A stretch of 54,702 nucleotides of DNA from positions 1-54,702 of the forward strand of contig CAMVMF010000015.1 of the NCBI GenBank assembly GCA_947168515.1, in the 5' to 3' direction. Shown here in pieces: positions 16,367 to 24,801 of the stretch. The notes under the pieces were generated by a model. It saw nothing but the letters and a program-made list of their open reading frames with translations, did not search any database and was not told the DNA's origin. The position numbers and the translations under genes were made by a program. Source of the DNA: an uncultured Bacteroidales bacterium. Lineage in GTDB: Bacteria > Bacteroidota > Bacteroidia > Bacteroidales > P3. Within the stretch, counting starts at the first letter, position 1, and each line of letters opens with the position of its first letter.

Positions 16367-17245
16367 CTATAGGTCCATTAATTTTATAAAAGAGGTGGGA
16401 TAGGGTGTTTCGAACTTCAAATGCTTGCCGGTAACGGGATGTGTGAAACCAAGACGGAAGGCATGCAACGCCAACCGGCCGATGGGCGAAATATCGTCCT
16501 TGTAGCCGTACATTGGGTCATGCACCACGGGGTGTTTTTCCTCTCTCAGATGCACACGTATCTGATTTCTTCTACCGGTGTCTAGATGAAGTTCCAACAA
16601 AGAATATCGACGCGATGTTTGTATTGTTTTATAATGCGTTATGGCCAATTTTCCACCATTGTCGGTAGGCGAGGACAATACGCAGTATTGACCATCAGTC
16701 AACCAGGATTTGATAGTGCCTTGGGGCGGTTCCATTTGTCCCCAACAGACTGCCACATAGTCTCGGTCAGTGACAAGGCCTTTCCAATCGGCCTCAAATT
16801 TTTGCGAGACCTGTTTGGATTTAGACACCACCATCAGCCCCGACGTGTCGCGATCGAGCCGATGCACCACATGCGCATTGCATTTCTGATGGGTCAGTTG
16901 TAGATATCGGTTGAGTACCGTCATGGCCGTGTTGTCGGTTGGTTTCTTGCTGTAGGAAAGCAGACCCTCATGCTTGTTTATCACAAGTAGGTATTCGTCC
17001 TCATACACGATGTCAAGGTCGCGTGGTTTAAGCCGCTCCTTGTAGCTCGCTTTTTCTATTGTCACCACCATACCGGGTTGCAACGGATAGTTGTATTGAC
17101 TGACACGCCGTCCGTCCACGCACACGCTGTGCGATAGCAATTCTTTTACCTTCGAGCGGCTGCTGTCGGGCATCTGTTCCAGCAAGTACTGGAGTAGCTC
17201 GCAAGCCTTTTGTACTCTATATTCTAATTGTTTCACGTGAAACAT
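16367..17245 (-). CDS. RluA-family RNA pseudouridine synthase
   Basis: 292 residues. An S4-like RNA-binding domain (about 14-60) precedes the catalytic domain. The family signature HRLDRDTSGLMV starts at residue 128, with Asp 131 the catalytic residue. It isomerises specific uridines in rRNA or tRNA; which ones cannot be told. The first six codons (MFHVKQ) are written by an exact parS site at 17229-17244, so the N-terminus is constrained by a chromosome-segregation signal. A start further downstream is possible but none is better. Confidence 0.9.
   Translation of the reverse strand: MFHVKQLEYRVQKACELLQYLLEQMPDSSRSKVKELLSHSVCVDGRRVSQYNYPLQPGMVVTIEKASYKERLKPRDLDIVYEDEYLLVINKHEGLLSYSKKPTDNTAMTVLNRYLQLTHQKCNAHVVHRLDRDTSGLMVVSKSKQVSQKFEADWKGLVTDRDYVAVCWGQMEPPQGTIKSWLTDGQYCVLSSPTDNGGKLAITHYKTIQTSRRYSLLELHLDTGRRNQIRVHLREEKHPVVHDPMYGYKDDISPIGRLALHAFRLGFTHPVTGKHLKFETPYPTSFIKLMDL
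17229..17244. other. parS: parS site, exact 16-bp ParB-binding palindrome
   Basis: TGTTTCACGTGAAACA matches the bacterial consensus TGTTNCACGTGAAACA at every position and is perfectly palindromic. ParB (Spo0J) spreads from such sites to organise the origin region for segregation. parS sites cluster near oriC, and a strong origin candidate lies 3 kb away at 20.28-20.86 kb. A degenerate copy with two mismatches sits at 32988-33003. Chance occurrence of an exact match in this window is very unlikely. Confidence 0.92.
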
Positions 17246-17298
17246 TATTTTTTCTGGTTATTAACAATTTCTGCCTAGGTTTTCAACATCTCTCTCCC

Positions 17299-17817
17299 CT
17301 ACCCTTTTCTGCTTTCAACATCTTCATCATAGAGGTCCAAAAACTGATATTCGTTTCCAATGCTCTCTATGAAATTCATCATGTCTGCCGTACTTATCAC
17401 CAGCGAGGCCGTATTATCGTTTGGATGAAAGCTCACACGCTTGGCTTTTTTCAACTGGTTGTCCACAAAAAGCATCACTTCATGATGGGCATCGTTCACT
17501 AAATTGAATAGCGACACCGAGCCAGGCTTCACTCCCAAATATTTCATCATACGCTCTGGTGAGGCAAAAGAGAGTTTACCTTGGTGCAACCGCAACTCCA
17601 TATCGTGGATATTCATGTTGTGGTAAGCCTCCATCACCACCAAATAATGCCTATTGCCTTTGTGGTTGCGGAAGAAAAGGTTCTTGCACATTGTGGTACC
17701 CTCGCCACGATAGTAATGGGACGATTCTTCTATGGTATGCACGGCAGGGTGCTCATAATAGTCGAACAAAATGCCTTTTTCTGCCAGATAGTCGTAGACC
17801 TGCTGCTGTCCTCTCAT
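17299..17817 (-). CDS. ProX-type prolyl-tRNA deacylase (YbaK/EbsC superfamily)
   Basis: 172 residues, a free-standing trans-editing protein that hydrolyses alanine wrongly attached to tRNA-Pro. Family features: HPAVHTIEES near 23-32, GTTMCKNLFFRNHKG near 40-54, LGVKPGSVSLFNLVND near 94-109 and the FHPNDNTASL block near 130-139. Length is normal. It lies 19 bases downstream of nadA and 53 bases upstream of the pseudouridine synthase, so these three may be one transcription unit. Confidence 0.88.
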   Translation of the reverse strand: MRGQQQVYDYLAEKGILFDYYEHPAVHTIEESSHYYRGEGTTMCKNLFFRNHKGNRHYLVVMEAYHNMNIHDMELRLHQGKLSFASPERMMKYLGVKPGSVSLFNLVNDAHHEVMLFVDNQLKKAKRVSFHPNDNTASLVISTADMMNFIESIGNEYQFLDLYDEDVESRKG

Positions 17818-17836
17818 TTGGCAACGCTAAGAAAAA

Positions 17837-18784
17837 TCACTTTATAATACCCAACTCTCTGGACATATCAAGCATGCGGATGATAGGTTTTTTGGCCTTT
17901 TCGATCAACTCATCAGACATGGTGATTTCGGGTGATTCGTCGCACAGACACTTGTATAATTTTTCCAAGGTGTTCAACTTCATATACGAGCAGTCGCTGC
18001 AGTTACAACTCTTGTCGGAAGCAACAGTGAGATACTCCTTGTCGGGACACTGCTTTCGCATTTCGTATAGAATGCCAGGTTCTGTAGCCACGATGAATTT
18101 TTGCTTGCCCGAATCTTTTATATAGTTGAGCATAGCTTTGGTACTGCCCACAAAGTCGGCAACCTTCAGCAGGGCACTGTTACATTCGGGATGCGCGATT
18201 ATGGCGGCATCGGGGTGTGCCACTTTCAACTTCAAAAACTCTTCGGCCTTCATGGCATCATGCACCATACAGACACCGTTCCACAGAAGCATATTTCTGC
18301 CAGTTACGGAATTGATATATCCACCCAGATTCTTATCAGGGGCAAAAATGATTTTCTGATTCTCAGGAAGGGCACGCACCAATTTCTCGGCGTTGCCAGA
18401 GGTACAAATCAAATCAGAGAGTGCTTTGATTTCAGCTGTGCAGTTCACATAACTGATGACCATATGGTCGGGGTGCTCAGCCTTGAATTTGGAAAATTCC
18501 GCTGCCGAACAACTTTCGGCCAACGAGCAGCTGGCCTCCATATCGGGCAACAGCACTTTGCGCGTGGGATTGAGAATTTTGGCTGTTTCTGCCATAAAAT
18601 GCACCCCACAAAAAACTATAATGTCGTTCTCGCATTGCTGGGCACGCTGTGCCAAAGCCAGACTGTCTCCTATATAGTCAGAGAGTTCTTGTATTTCGTC
18701 ACGCTGGTAATAATGTCCCAAGATGACAGCGTTTTTTTCCTTTTTTAGACGCAGTATTTCACTTTTCAAAAATTCAGTATCCAT
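17837..18784 (-). CDS. nadA: Quinolinate synthase
   Basis: 315 residues. NadA condenses iminoaspartate with dihydroxyacetone phosphate to quinolinate in NAD synthesis and carries a [4Fe-4S] cluster. Visible features: GHYYQRDEIQELSDYIGDSL (23-42), the first cluster Cys in DMEASCSLAE (Cys 86), HPECNSA further on and the last cluster region SCNCSDCSYM near residues 260-270. No nadB or nadC is adjacent. Its leader contains a perfect 19-bp palindrome just after the predicted transcription start, a candidate control site. Confidence 0.95.
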   Translation of the reverse strand: MDTEFLKSEILRLKKEKNAVILGHYYQRDEIQELSDYIGDSLALAQRAQQCENDIIVFCGVHFMAETAKILNPTRKVLLPDMEASCSLAESCSAAEFSKFKAEHPDHMVISYVNCTAEIKALSDLICTSGNAEKLVRALPENQKIIFAPDKNLGGYINSVTGRNMLLWNGVCMVHDAMKAEEFLKLKVAHPDAAIIAHPECNSALLKVADFVGSTKAMLNYIKDSGKQKFIVATEPGILYEMRKQCPDKEYLTVASDKSCNCSDCSYMKLNTLEKLYKCLCDESPEITMSDELIEKAKKPIIRMLDMSRELGIIK

Positions 18785-18810
18785 AATAGTAGATATTCAT
18801 ATTTTGCAAA

Positions 18811-18829
18811 GTCTACTTTAAAAGTAGAC
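18811..18829. promoter_or_regulatory. Perfect palindrome in the nadA leader
   Basis: GTCTACTTTAAAAGTAGAC: 9-bp arms around a single base. It begins about ten bases downstream of the expected transcription start and 27 bases before the ATG. It fits a repressor operator, or a small RNA hairpin. No NAD-regulator gene is in the window to name a binder. Confidence 0.45.
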
Positions 18830-18843
18830 ACAATTTCAGACTG

Positions 18844-18851
18844 CAAAAATA
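18844..18851 (-). promoter_or_regulatory. Bacteroidetes -7 box for nadA
   Basis: On the minus strand TATTTTTG followed by C, an exact TAnnTTTG match, placed about 60 bases before the nadA ATG. Confidence 0.55.
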
Positions 18852-19242
18852 CAAAAATAATATGATATAATGTGCCTAGATTGAATAAAAAAATGCCCTT
18901 TTCAAAAAAAATAAGTGCGGCTGGGCGTTTTTGAAGTCACTTTGAGTATGCAGACATAAATTAAATAAACGTTTTTCGCAGAAATCAGGAGATACCTATT
19001 GGGACATATAAAATAGGCCACAAGGACATGCACCGCACCAAACGCTTTTGACAAATGGAGGAATACATATTGTGGAGAGAGGCAAAATTACCATCTACAA
19101 TTGCATCCTTTTCGATTTCTTCTATAGGAAACATCAATAGGATTATACGACAAAAACCCTTATGGAAGTAGTATGCCCTACTGGGATATCTATGATTCAC
19201 TAATTACACAACATATAAGACTCTCGTCGCTATAATAAAGAA
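18852..19242. other. Gap between nadA and the Rpn-type gene, no gene seen
   Basis: AT-rich near nadA, then more mixed sequence at 18980-19200. Short frames on both strands of that part have neither a recognisable product nor a convincing start. It might be a decayed gene, but no frame gives a readable family. Confidence 0.5.
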
Positions 19243-20262
19243 TTATAAGTTGCTTATTTCTTTCAACGAAAGGCCTGTACTTTGGGCTATAAATTCGGCA
19301 GAAATACCCATTTTTTTTAAATTGAGGGCAATTTGATAGGCCTTATTCCTCTCACCTTTGGTCAGTCCTTCCTCCAATCCTTCGGCCTTGCCTTTGGCCA
19401 GTCCCTCTTCTAATCCTTCGGCCTTGCCTTTGGCCAGTCCCTCTTCTAATCCTTCGGCCTTACCTTTGGCCAGTCCCTCTTCCAACCCTTCGGCCTTGCC
19501 TTTAGCCAGTCCTTCTTCCAGACCTCTAGCGTGTCCTTTCATCTCTGCCGTCTCCTTGACGCTGAACAGGTCCCAGAAGTCCTTCTGGCTTTCGCGATAA
19601 CCGCGCTGCTCCGTGGGACTGAACTTGGCTATCTCGGCCTGCTCAAACAAGCGGGTGAAGACGGCGTCCTGCAACACCTGCGGACGCTCCATCAGACGGC
19701 CCAAGTTCTTCATCGCGTAGAGCCATTTGTCGAAAAGAGTCTCCAATTCGTCCTCGCTCTTATGGAATTTGGGCATTTCCAAATAGATATAAGTCAACTT
19801 GTCGTAGAAGACGTTTTTCTTTTTCACGTCCACCAGCTTGACCTCGTGGTGGAAGTACTCAGGGTCGTCGTCGAAGGTGAAGTTGAGTATGCCGATGGTG
19901 TAGACCTTGTCCAGCCGGAAGTTCCAGTCGCCCCTGACGGCCTGCTCCTGTATAGGGAATGTGGAGTAGTAGATGCTGCGGTCCTTGAAGTAGTTCTGGT
20001 CGGCCTTCTGCATCTCGATGAGGAAGCGGTCGCCCTGGCTGTTGCGACAGTAGACATCGAAGACCGCCTTGCGCTCCACGGCAGTAGGACCCAGATGCTC
20101 TACGTTGAGGTACTCAAGATCTGAGACCTCCTCCCTTCCGTCGAACATGGAGTTGAGGAAACTGATCAGCAGTTCCTTGTTGGCCTCAGTGCCGAAGAGT
20201 TTCTTGAAAGCGAAGTCGGTGTAGAAGTTGACGTAACGTTCTTGTGAATCTGAGATACCCAT
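19243..20262 (-). CDS. Rpn family (PD-(D/E)XK) recombination-promoting nuclease / putative transposase
   Basis: 339 residues. The N-terminal 230 residues match the family: FKKLFGTEANKELLISFLN, then the nuclease core with VFDVYCRNSQGDRFLIEMQ (Asp ... Glu-x-Gln). Known members (E. coli RpnA) are DNA endonucleases that raise recombination; their biology is unclear. A 12-residue tandem repeat (GLEEGLAKGKAE) occupies 247-306, and the last 33 residues form a short helical tail (ALNLKKMGISAEFIAQSTGLS). It sits directly at the left edge of the predicted origin. Such genes are often found in several copies per Bacteroidales genome. Confidence 0.85.
   Translation of the reverse strand: MGISDSQERYVNFYTDFAFKKLFGTEANKELLISFLNSMFDGREEVSDLEYLNVEHLGPTAVERKAVFDVYCRNSQGDRFLIEMQKADQNYFKDRSIYYSTFPIQEQAVRGDWNFRLDKVYTIGILNFTFDDDPEYFHHEVKLVDVKKKNVFYDKLTYIYLEMPKFHKSEDELETLFDKWLYAMKNLGRLMERPQVLQDAVFTRLFEQAEIAKFSPTEQRGYRESQKDFWDLFSVKETAEMKGHARGLEEGLAKGKAEGLEEGLAKGKAEGLEEGLAKGKAEGLEEGLAKGKAEGLEEGLTKGERNKAYQIALNLKKMGISAEFIAQSTGLSLKEISNL
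19345..19524 (-). repeat. Five in-frame 36-bp tandem repeats inside the Rpn-type gene
   Basis: Five copies of a 36-base unit encode GLEEGLAKGKAE four times and then GLEEGLTKGERN. Units are nearly identical in DNA (a few third-position changes). Whole-unit gain or loss would keep the frame and lengthen or shorten a charged helical linker before the C-terminal tail. Confidence 0.9.
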
Positions 20263-20279
20263 AGCTCCATTATTTTAAA

Positions 20280-20860
20280 ACATAACGCGACCGAAACAAA
20301 AATATTGTACTATCTATTCTAAATAGTTTGATAATAAAAACGGGTTTTCCTAAATGAAATACATGACTGTGCTCAGATAGTTGCTTCCCATCCCATATTT
20401 GTCAATCACCTCCAACAGTAGGCTGCTTATATTAATAACTATATTCTTTTTTTAATCTTTTTTCCTTTTTTTATTCTTGTCAATATTGTTGATAACTCTT
20501 TTAAATGTCCTTTTTGCTCCTTTCTATTATCAACAGAAATAAACATTTTGTTTTTGTTTAAATGCTTTATTTTCATTCCACCGCTGTTTTGTCAACACTT
20601 TGTTGATAACACTTTGAACACTCTTTTGTGAATATCAAAAGATGAGTTAGCCACTTGTTTTTTTGTTGAAAAAGGGTGAAAAAAAGATGGTTTTTCAACA
20701 TATTTCTATCTAAAAATAGTTTTCATTTTTTATTGATAGGTTTTCATCAACTTTTGAACATTTCTTTTGTTGATATTTTTATTGTGCTGACTTTCTTTTC
20801 TCTACCTTTTCTCGTTGAAAACATGTGAATAAGTTAATTCAATTTATTTTGAATGATTTA
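20280..20860. other. oriC: Predicted chromosomal replication origin (oriC)
   Basis: A gene-free, very AT-rich interval with clustered DnaA-type boxes: TTATCAACA at 20487-20495 (minus), 20527-20535 (plus) and 20601-20609 (minus); exact TTATTCACA at 20824-20832 (minus). One-mismatch copies lie at 20627-20635, 20664-20672, 20692-20700 and 20768-20776. T-rich tracts at about 20440-20475 could be the unwinding element. Gene direction switches here from mostly leftward to mostly rightward, and an exact parS lies 3 kb away. Outside this interval I noticed only one exact TTATCAACA (29590-29598, in a gene). dnaA is not in the window, which is common in Bacteroidetes. Confidence 0.75.
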
Positions 20861-20879
20861 TGCTTTTGTTGTATCTTTG
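20847..20879 (+). promoter_or_regulatory. rpiB promoter (-33 TTTTG and -7 TATCTTTG)
   Basis: TTTTG at 20847-20851 and TATCTTTG at 20872-20879 with 20 bases between, matching the Bacteroidetes promoter layout. It begins 15 bases beyond the last DnaA box, so DnaA binding or origin firing could affect rpiB transcription. Confidence 0.6.
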
Positions 20880-20912
20880 CATCACGAAATAAAGTTATAA
20901 ACAAGCTTGTTT

Positions 20913-21356
20913 ATGAAAGAAATTATTCCTATGGCATGTGATCATGCCGGCTATGAACTCAAGGAAGTTGTTAAGAAGTATCTGACCGATAAGGGTTTTG
21001 AGGTAAAAGATTTTGGTACTTATAGTACCGAAAGTTGTGACTATCCCGATTATGCGCATCAGTTGGGTTGTGCTATCAACAATGGCGATTATGCACGCGG
21101 AATAGTAATATGCGGTAGCGGCAACGGGGTGCAGATGACGGTCAATAAGTACCCCAATGTGCGTTGTGCTCTTTGCTGGACCCCTGAGATTGCGCATCTT
21201 GGGCGTCAGCATAACGACTGCAATGTTATCTCCATCCCTGCCCGTTTCATCCCTCAGGAAACGGCTTTACAGATTGTGGATGAATTTCTCACTACCCCCT
21301 TTGAGGGTGGTCGCCATCAGCGTCGTGTGGAGAAAATAAATAAGTTGCTTAAATAG
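20913..21356 (+). CDS. rpiB: Ribose 5-phosphate isomerase B
   Basis: 147 residues from the ATG at 20913; a TTG two codons earlier is not used. RpiB interconverts ribose 5-phosphate and ribulose 5-phosphate. Motifs: MACDHAGYELK near 7-17, the ICGSGNGVQM loop with the catalytic Cys near 67-76, and NDCNVISIPARF near 101-112. Normal length. It is the first gene rightward of the predicted origin and is followed after 8 bases by deoC, forming a pentose-phosphate pair. Confidence 0.95.
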   Translation: MKEIIPMACDHAGYELKEVVKKYLTDKGFEVKDFGTYSTESCDYPDYAHQLGCAINNGDYARGIVICGSGNGVQMTVNKYPNVRCALCWTPEIAHLGRQHNDCNVISIPARFIPQETALQIVDEFLTTPFEGGRHQRRVEKINKLLK

Positions 21357-21364
21357 TTTCTCCT

Positions 21365-22147
21365 ATGGCTACAATTGAGCGTACTGCCGAGAACCTCGAA
21401 GCTCTGCGGCAGGTATTTACATGCATAGACAACACCACCCTTGAGGGATGTGACACTCAGCAGAGAGTGCAGCTCCTCTGCCAGCGTTCTATCGACCTTC
21501 AAGATGCTTCTCGCGGCATTGGACATGTAGCTGCTGTTTGTGTCTATCCTGTTTTTGTGCGTCTTGCTCACAAATGTCTTGCAGGTAGTGGTATACGTGT
21601 GGCTTCCGTTGCTGGTGCCTTTCCAGCTGGTCAGTCGCCCATAGCTATCAAACTTCAAGAGGTGCAATATGCTTTGGACGAAGGTGCCGACGAAATCGAC
21701 ATGGTTATCTCTCGTGGTTCCTTTCTCGAAGGGGATTACAACAAAGTATTTGACGAGATTTCCGCCATCAGAGAGATAACTGACAATCATACGCTTAAAG
21801 TGATATTGGAAACTGGAGAACTTCAAAGTTCAGCCAATATTTCCAAGGCTTCGGATTTAGCCATGAAGGCTGGAGCAGACTTTATCAAGACTTCTACTGG
21901 CAAGATAGCTGTTTCTGCCACGCTCGAAGCTGCCGATGTGATGCTTCAGTCTATTAAAAAATTTCATGATACTACTGGCAAATGGGTAGGTTTCAAGGCT
22001 GCCGGAGGTATCTCTACACCAGATGAAGCGTTAAAATATCATCAGTTAGTTACTCAGATTGTTGGTAAAGAACAGACTACAAACCAGTTTTTTAGAATTG
22101 GTGCCAGCCGTCTCACCGACCGTTTATTTGCATTTTTAACAGAATAG
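21365..22147 (+). CDS. deoC: Deoxyribose-phosphate aldolase
   Basis: 260 residues. DeoC cleaves 2-deoxyribose 5-phosphate to acetaldehyde and glyceraldehyde 3-phosphate in deoxynucleoside breakdown. The Schiff-base Lys lies in GADFIKTSTGK near residue 180; DEIDMVISRG near 111-120 and GFKAAGGI near 213-220 are also typical. It is translated just after rpiB (8-base gap), consistent with shared pentose-phosphate use. Confidence 0.95.
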   Translation: MATIERTAENLEALRQVFTCIDNTTLEGCDTQQRVQLLCQRSIDLQDASRGIGHVAAVCVYPVFVRLAHKCLAGSGIRVASVAGAFPAGQSPIAIKLQEVQYALDEGADEIDMVISRGSFLEGDYNKVFDEISAIREITDNHTLKVILETGELQSSANISKASDLAMKAGADFIKTSTGKIAVSATLEAADVMLQSIKKFHDTTGKWVGFKAAGGISTPDEALKYHQLVTQIVGKEQTTNQFFRIGASRLTDRLFAFLTE

Positions 22148-22211
22148 TTTCTTGAAATATGAGAATTTTTTTGTTATTTTGCATTTTATTTTATAACATT
22201 GAATATATTAG

Positions 22212-23396
22212 ATGAAACCGTTACAACAGAAATTAGCGCAGTACACCCTCCCACAAGAAGCTAAGGCTAAAGGTGTTTACCCTTACTTCACACCTATTTC
22301 GTCTGAACAAAACACCGAGGTCATCGTCAGCGGTAAAAAAATGCTGATGTTTGGCTCCAATTCTTACCTCGGTCTCACCAACCACCCCAAAATTAAGGAG
22401 GCTGCCAAAATAGCTATTGACAAATATGGCACCGGTTGCGCCGGTTCTCCATTCCTCAATGGTACTCTCGACATCCATGTCCAACTCCAAGATGAGCTGG
22501 CTGAGTTTCTCGGTAAGGATGGTGTGCTACTCTTTTCCGCTGGTTTCCAAGCCAACTCTGGCACCATTCCTTGTGTCACAGGGCGTAAAGATTATCTTAT
22601 TTACGACGAACTTGACCATGCCTCTATCATGGAGGGCAAGCTTATCACTTTCGCCACCACCCTCAAGTATAAGCACAACAATATGGAGGACCTTGAACGC
22701 CAGTTGCAGAAACTTCCTTTAGAGGCTGTGAAACTGGTTGTTACCGACGGTGTTTTCTCCATGGAAGGCGATGTAGCACCTATCGACAAAATGGTGGAGC
22801 TTTGCAATAAGTATCAAGCAACATTGATGGTTGACGAGGCCCATGGTCTCGGAGTTTTTGGCCGTGAAGGTCGCGGTACATGTGACCACTTCGGTTTGCT
22901 GCCCGATGTGGAGATGATCATGGGTACTTTTTCTAAGTCCTTAGCTTCTGTAGGTGGTTTCTTAGCTTCCGACAAGGAGACTATCAATTACTTGAAACAC
23001 AATATTCGTCCTTATATCTTCACCGCTTCTATACCCCCTGCCGCCACCGCTTCGGTGCTGGCAGCCTTGAAGATTATGCGTTCCGAGCCCGAGCGCCAAG
23101 AGGCTCTCTGGAGCAATACTCGCTATGCTCTCAAATGCTATAAGGATTTGGGTTTTGAGATTGGTCACACACAGTCTCCCATCATTCCCCTCTTTATCCG
23201 CGATGCTGAGAAGACATTCATGGCCACACGTATGATTTTTGATGCCGGCGTATTCGTCACCCCAGTTGTGCCCCCTGCTGTTCCTTCGCAGGATACACTC
23301 ATTCGTTTCGCTATCATGGCAACCCATACCCATCAGCAAATCGATTTTGCTATCGAACAAATCCATCAAGTATTTAAAAAATTGGAAATACTTTAA
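22212..23396 (+). CDS. Serine palmitoyltransferase-like alpha-oxoamine synthase
   Basis: 394 residues, a PLP enzyme of the alpha-oxoamine synthase group (SPT, KBL, BioF). Residues seen: ELDHAS with the PLP-stacking His 136, DEAHG at 208-212, and the Schiff-base Lys 242 in GTFSKSLASVGGF. The start region (KPLQQKLAQYTLPQEAKAKGVYPYF) resembles Bacteroides serine palmitoyltransferase more than glycine C-acetyltransferase. It would join serine and an acyl-CoA or acyl-ACP to make 3-ketosphinganine, the first step to the sphingolipids found in Bacteroidetes membranes. The gene 15 bases downstream and the SDR beyond support this. Confidence 0.85.
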   Translation: MKPLQQKLAQYTLPQEAKAKGVYPYFTPISSEQNTEVIVSGKKMLMFGSNSYLGLTNHPKIKEAAKIAIDKYGTGCAGSPFLNGTLDIHVQLQDELAEFLGKDGVLLFSAGFQANSGTIPCVTGRKDYLIYDELDHASIMEGKLITFATTLKYKHNNMEDLERQLQKLPLEAVKLVVTDGVFSMEGDVAPIDKMVELCNKYQATLMVDEAHGLGVFGREGRGTCDHFGLLPDVEMIMGTFSKSLASVGGFLASDKETINYLKHNIRPYIFTASIPPAATASVLAALKIMRSEPERQEALWSNTRYALKCYKDLGFEIGHTQSPIIPLFIRDAEKTFMATRMIFDAGVFVTPVVPPAVPSQDTLIRFAIMATHTHQQIDFAIEQIHQVFKKLEIL

Positions 23397-23411
23397 TCTA
23401 ATTTTATTCTT

Positions 23412-24533
23412 ATGGAAGACATTGTTATAAAAGAAGTTAATGGTGGCTGCCAGCTGCGCAGGTTCATCAAATTCCCTAACAGGCTTTTCAAGGATGTTCC
23501 TTCCTATATTCCTGTGTTGATTAGTGATGAGTTGGGTCTCCTCACCAAGAAGAATCCTTCTCTCGATCATTGCGACCTGAAGATGTGGATAGCCTATCGG
23601 GGCAACACCGTTGTGGGCCGTGTGGCAGGTATCATTAATTATTCTGTCAACCAGTGTTGGGAGAAAAAAGCTGTTCGTTTCGGCTGGTTTGATTTCATTG
23701 AGGATTACAATGTTTTCTCCCTTTTGCTCAACCAAGTTGTCGAGTGGGGCAAGTCCAAGGGCATGGATGAGATAGAGGGTCCTTTTGGTTTTACTGACAT
23801 GGACAAAGAGTGCTGGGTAATAGAAAATTTCGATGCCCGCCAAAATCTCAGCACCCTCTATAATCCCAAGTATTACATTGACTTTATCCAGAAGGCTGGA
23901 TTGGAAATTGCTTGCAAATGGGCTCAGTATCAAATGCCTGCTTCACAACCCATACCTGAAAAAGTAGGGCGAATCAACGAGCTCATCCTCAATAAATATC
24001 ATCTCAAGCTCCTCCGTTTCAAAAAACGTCAGGAGGTGATGCCCTACGCCCGCAAGTTCTTCCTCACCATCAACGAGTCTTTCAAAGACCTTTACGATTT
24101 TGTCCCCCTCACCGACAAAGAGATAGATTGCTATATCAACCAGTATTTTCCCTTCATCAACCTCGAATATGCTAATTTTGTGGTCGACCAGGACGACAAT
24201 TTGGTGGCTTTCGGCCTCAGCATCCCTGACCTTAACGAGGGTTTTAAAAAGGCCAATGGGCACCTTTTCCCATTTGGATGGTACCACATTCTCCATTCGT
24301 TGCATCATTTCACCGATATCGACCTATTACTCAATGGTGTTCACCCTGCTTGGCAAAAACGTGGTGTCCACTCTATATATTATGCCGAAATGAACCGCAA
24401 TGCCGCCAAGAACCACATCCGCTGGGCCTACACCAACCCCCAAATCATTGGCAACGAGGCGCAGCGCATTTGGGACACCACCTACGATGCCCACCAAATC
24501 ATGCAGCGTGCCATCTTTAAGAAAAAAATATAG
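23412..24533 (+). CDS. GNAT-like protein paired with serine palmitoyltransferase, candidate N-acyltransferase
   Basis: 373 residues, no signal peptide. The C-terminal part carries a GNAT-like fold pattern (FVVDQDDNLVAFGLSIPDL, then LLLNGVHPAWQKRGVHSIYY, where the Q/RxxGxx-type acyl-CoA loop is expected). The N-terminal half also contains a GNAT-like strand pattern (MWIAYRGNTVVGRVAGIINY). It follows the serine palmitoyltransferase gene by 15 bases and surely shares its message. In Caulobacter a GNAT protein acts as the bacterial ceramide synthase, so an acyl transfer onto the sphingoid base is a reasonable inference, not shown by sequence. Confidence 0.65.
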   Translation: MEDIVIKEVNGGCQLRRFIKFPNRLFKDVPSYIPVLISDELGLLTKKNPSLDHCDLKMWIAYRGNTVVGRVAGIINYSVNQCWEKKAVRFGWFDFIEDYNVFSLLLNQVVEWGKSKGMDEIEGPFGFTDMDKECWVIENFDARQNLSTLYNPKYYIDFIQKAGLEIACKWAQYQMPASQPIPEKVGRINELILNKYHLKLLRFKKRQEVMPYARKFFLTINESFKDLYDFVPLTDKEIDCYINQYFPFINLEYANFVVDQDDNLVAFGLSIPDLNEGFKKANGHLFPFGWYHILHSLHHFTDIDLLLNGVHPAWQKRGVHSIYYAEMNRNAAKNHIRWAYTNPQIIGNEAQRIWDTTYDAHQIMQRAIFKKKI

Positions 24534-24588
24534 TCAACTCTTTTCAACAAACATCATATTACTTTAGCATTATAATCATTACTTTATA

Positions 24589-24625
24589 AAATAAGTGTCA
24601 GTTTGGTTTAAACTGACACTTATTT
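24589..24625. terminator. Bidirectional intrinsic terminator
   Basis: A perfect 16-bp inverted repeat (arms 24589-24604 and 24610-24625, core AAGTGTCAGTTT) around a GGTTT loop, with T-runs on both sides when read on either strand. It lies between the convergent GNAT-like gene and the SDR gene and would stop transcription from both. Confidence 0.88.
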
Positions 24626-24801
24626 TTATCTGTTAGTTGGGCATTGACTATCGTTACGATCCTAAAAACAATTATGTCCTTTTTTTGTCATGACAGAACT
24701 TGACTGTATCTGACTATCTTTCTGTGTAATGGGCATTCCATTTGAATTAGTCTGCTTTGGGTGGTTCCCTATTATAAGTTGGTTGTTTAAGGAGCTTATT
24801 G

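Noticed and set aside
18985..19200. 71-codon leftward frame between nadA and the Rpn-type gene
   Set aside because: No recognisable product, no promoter or plausible start context, and similar frames exist on the other strand.
19345..19524. Regular 36-bp repeats considered as a CRISPR array
   Set aside because: There are no unique spacers between units; the repeats are contiguous, in frame and encode a peptide repeat of the Rpn-type protein.
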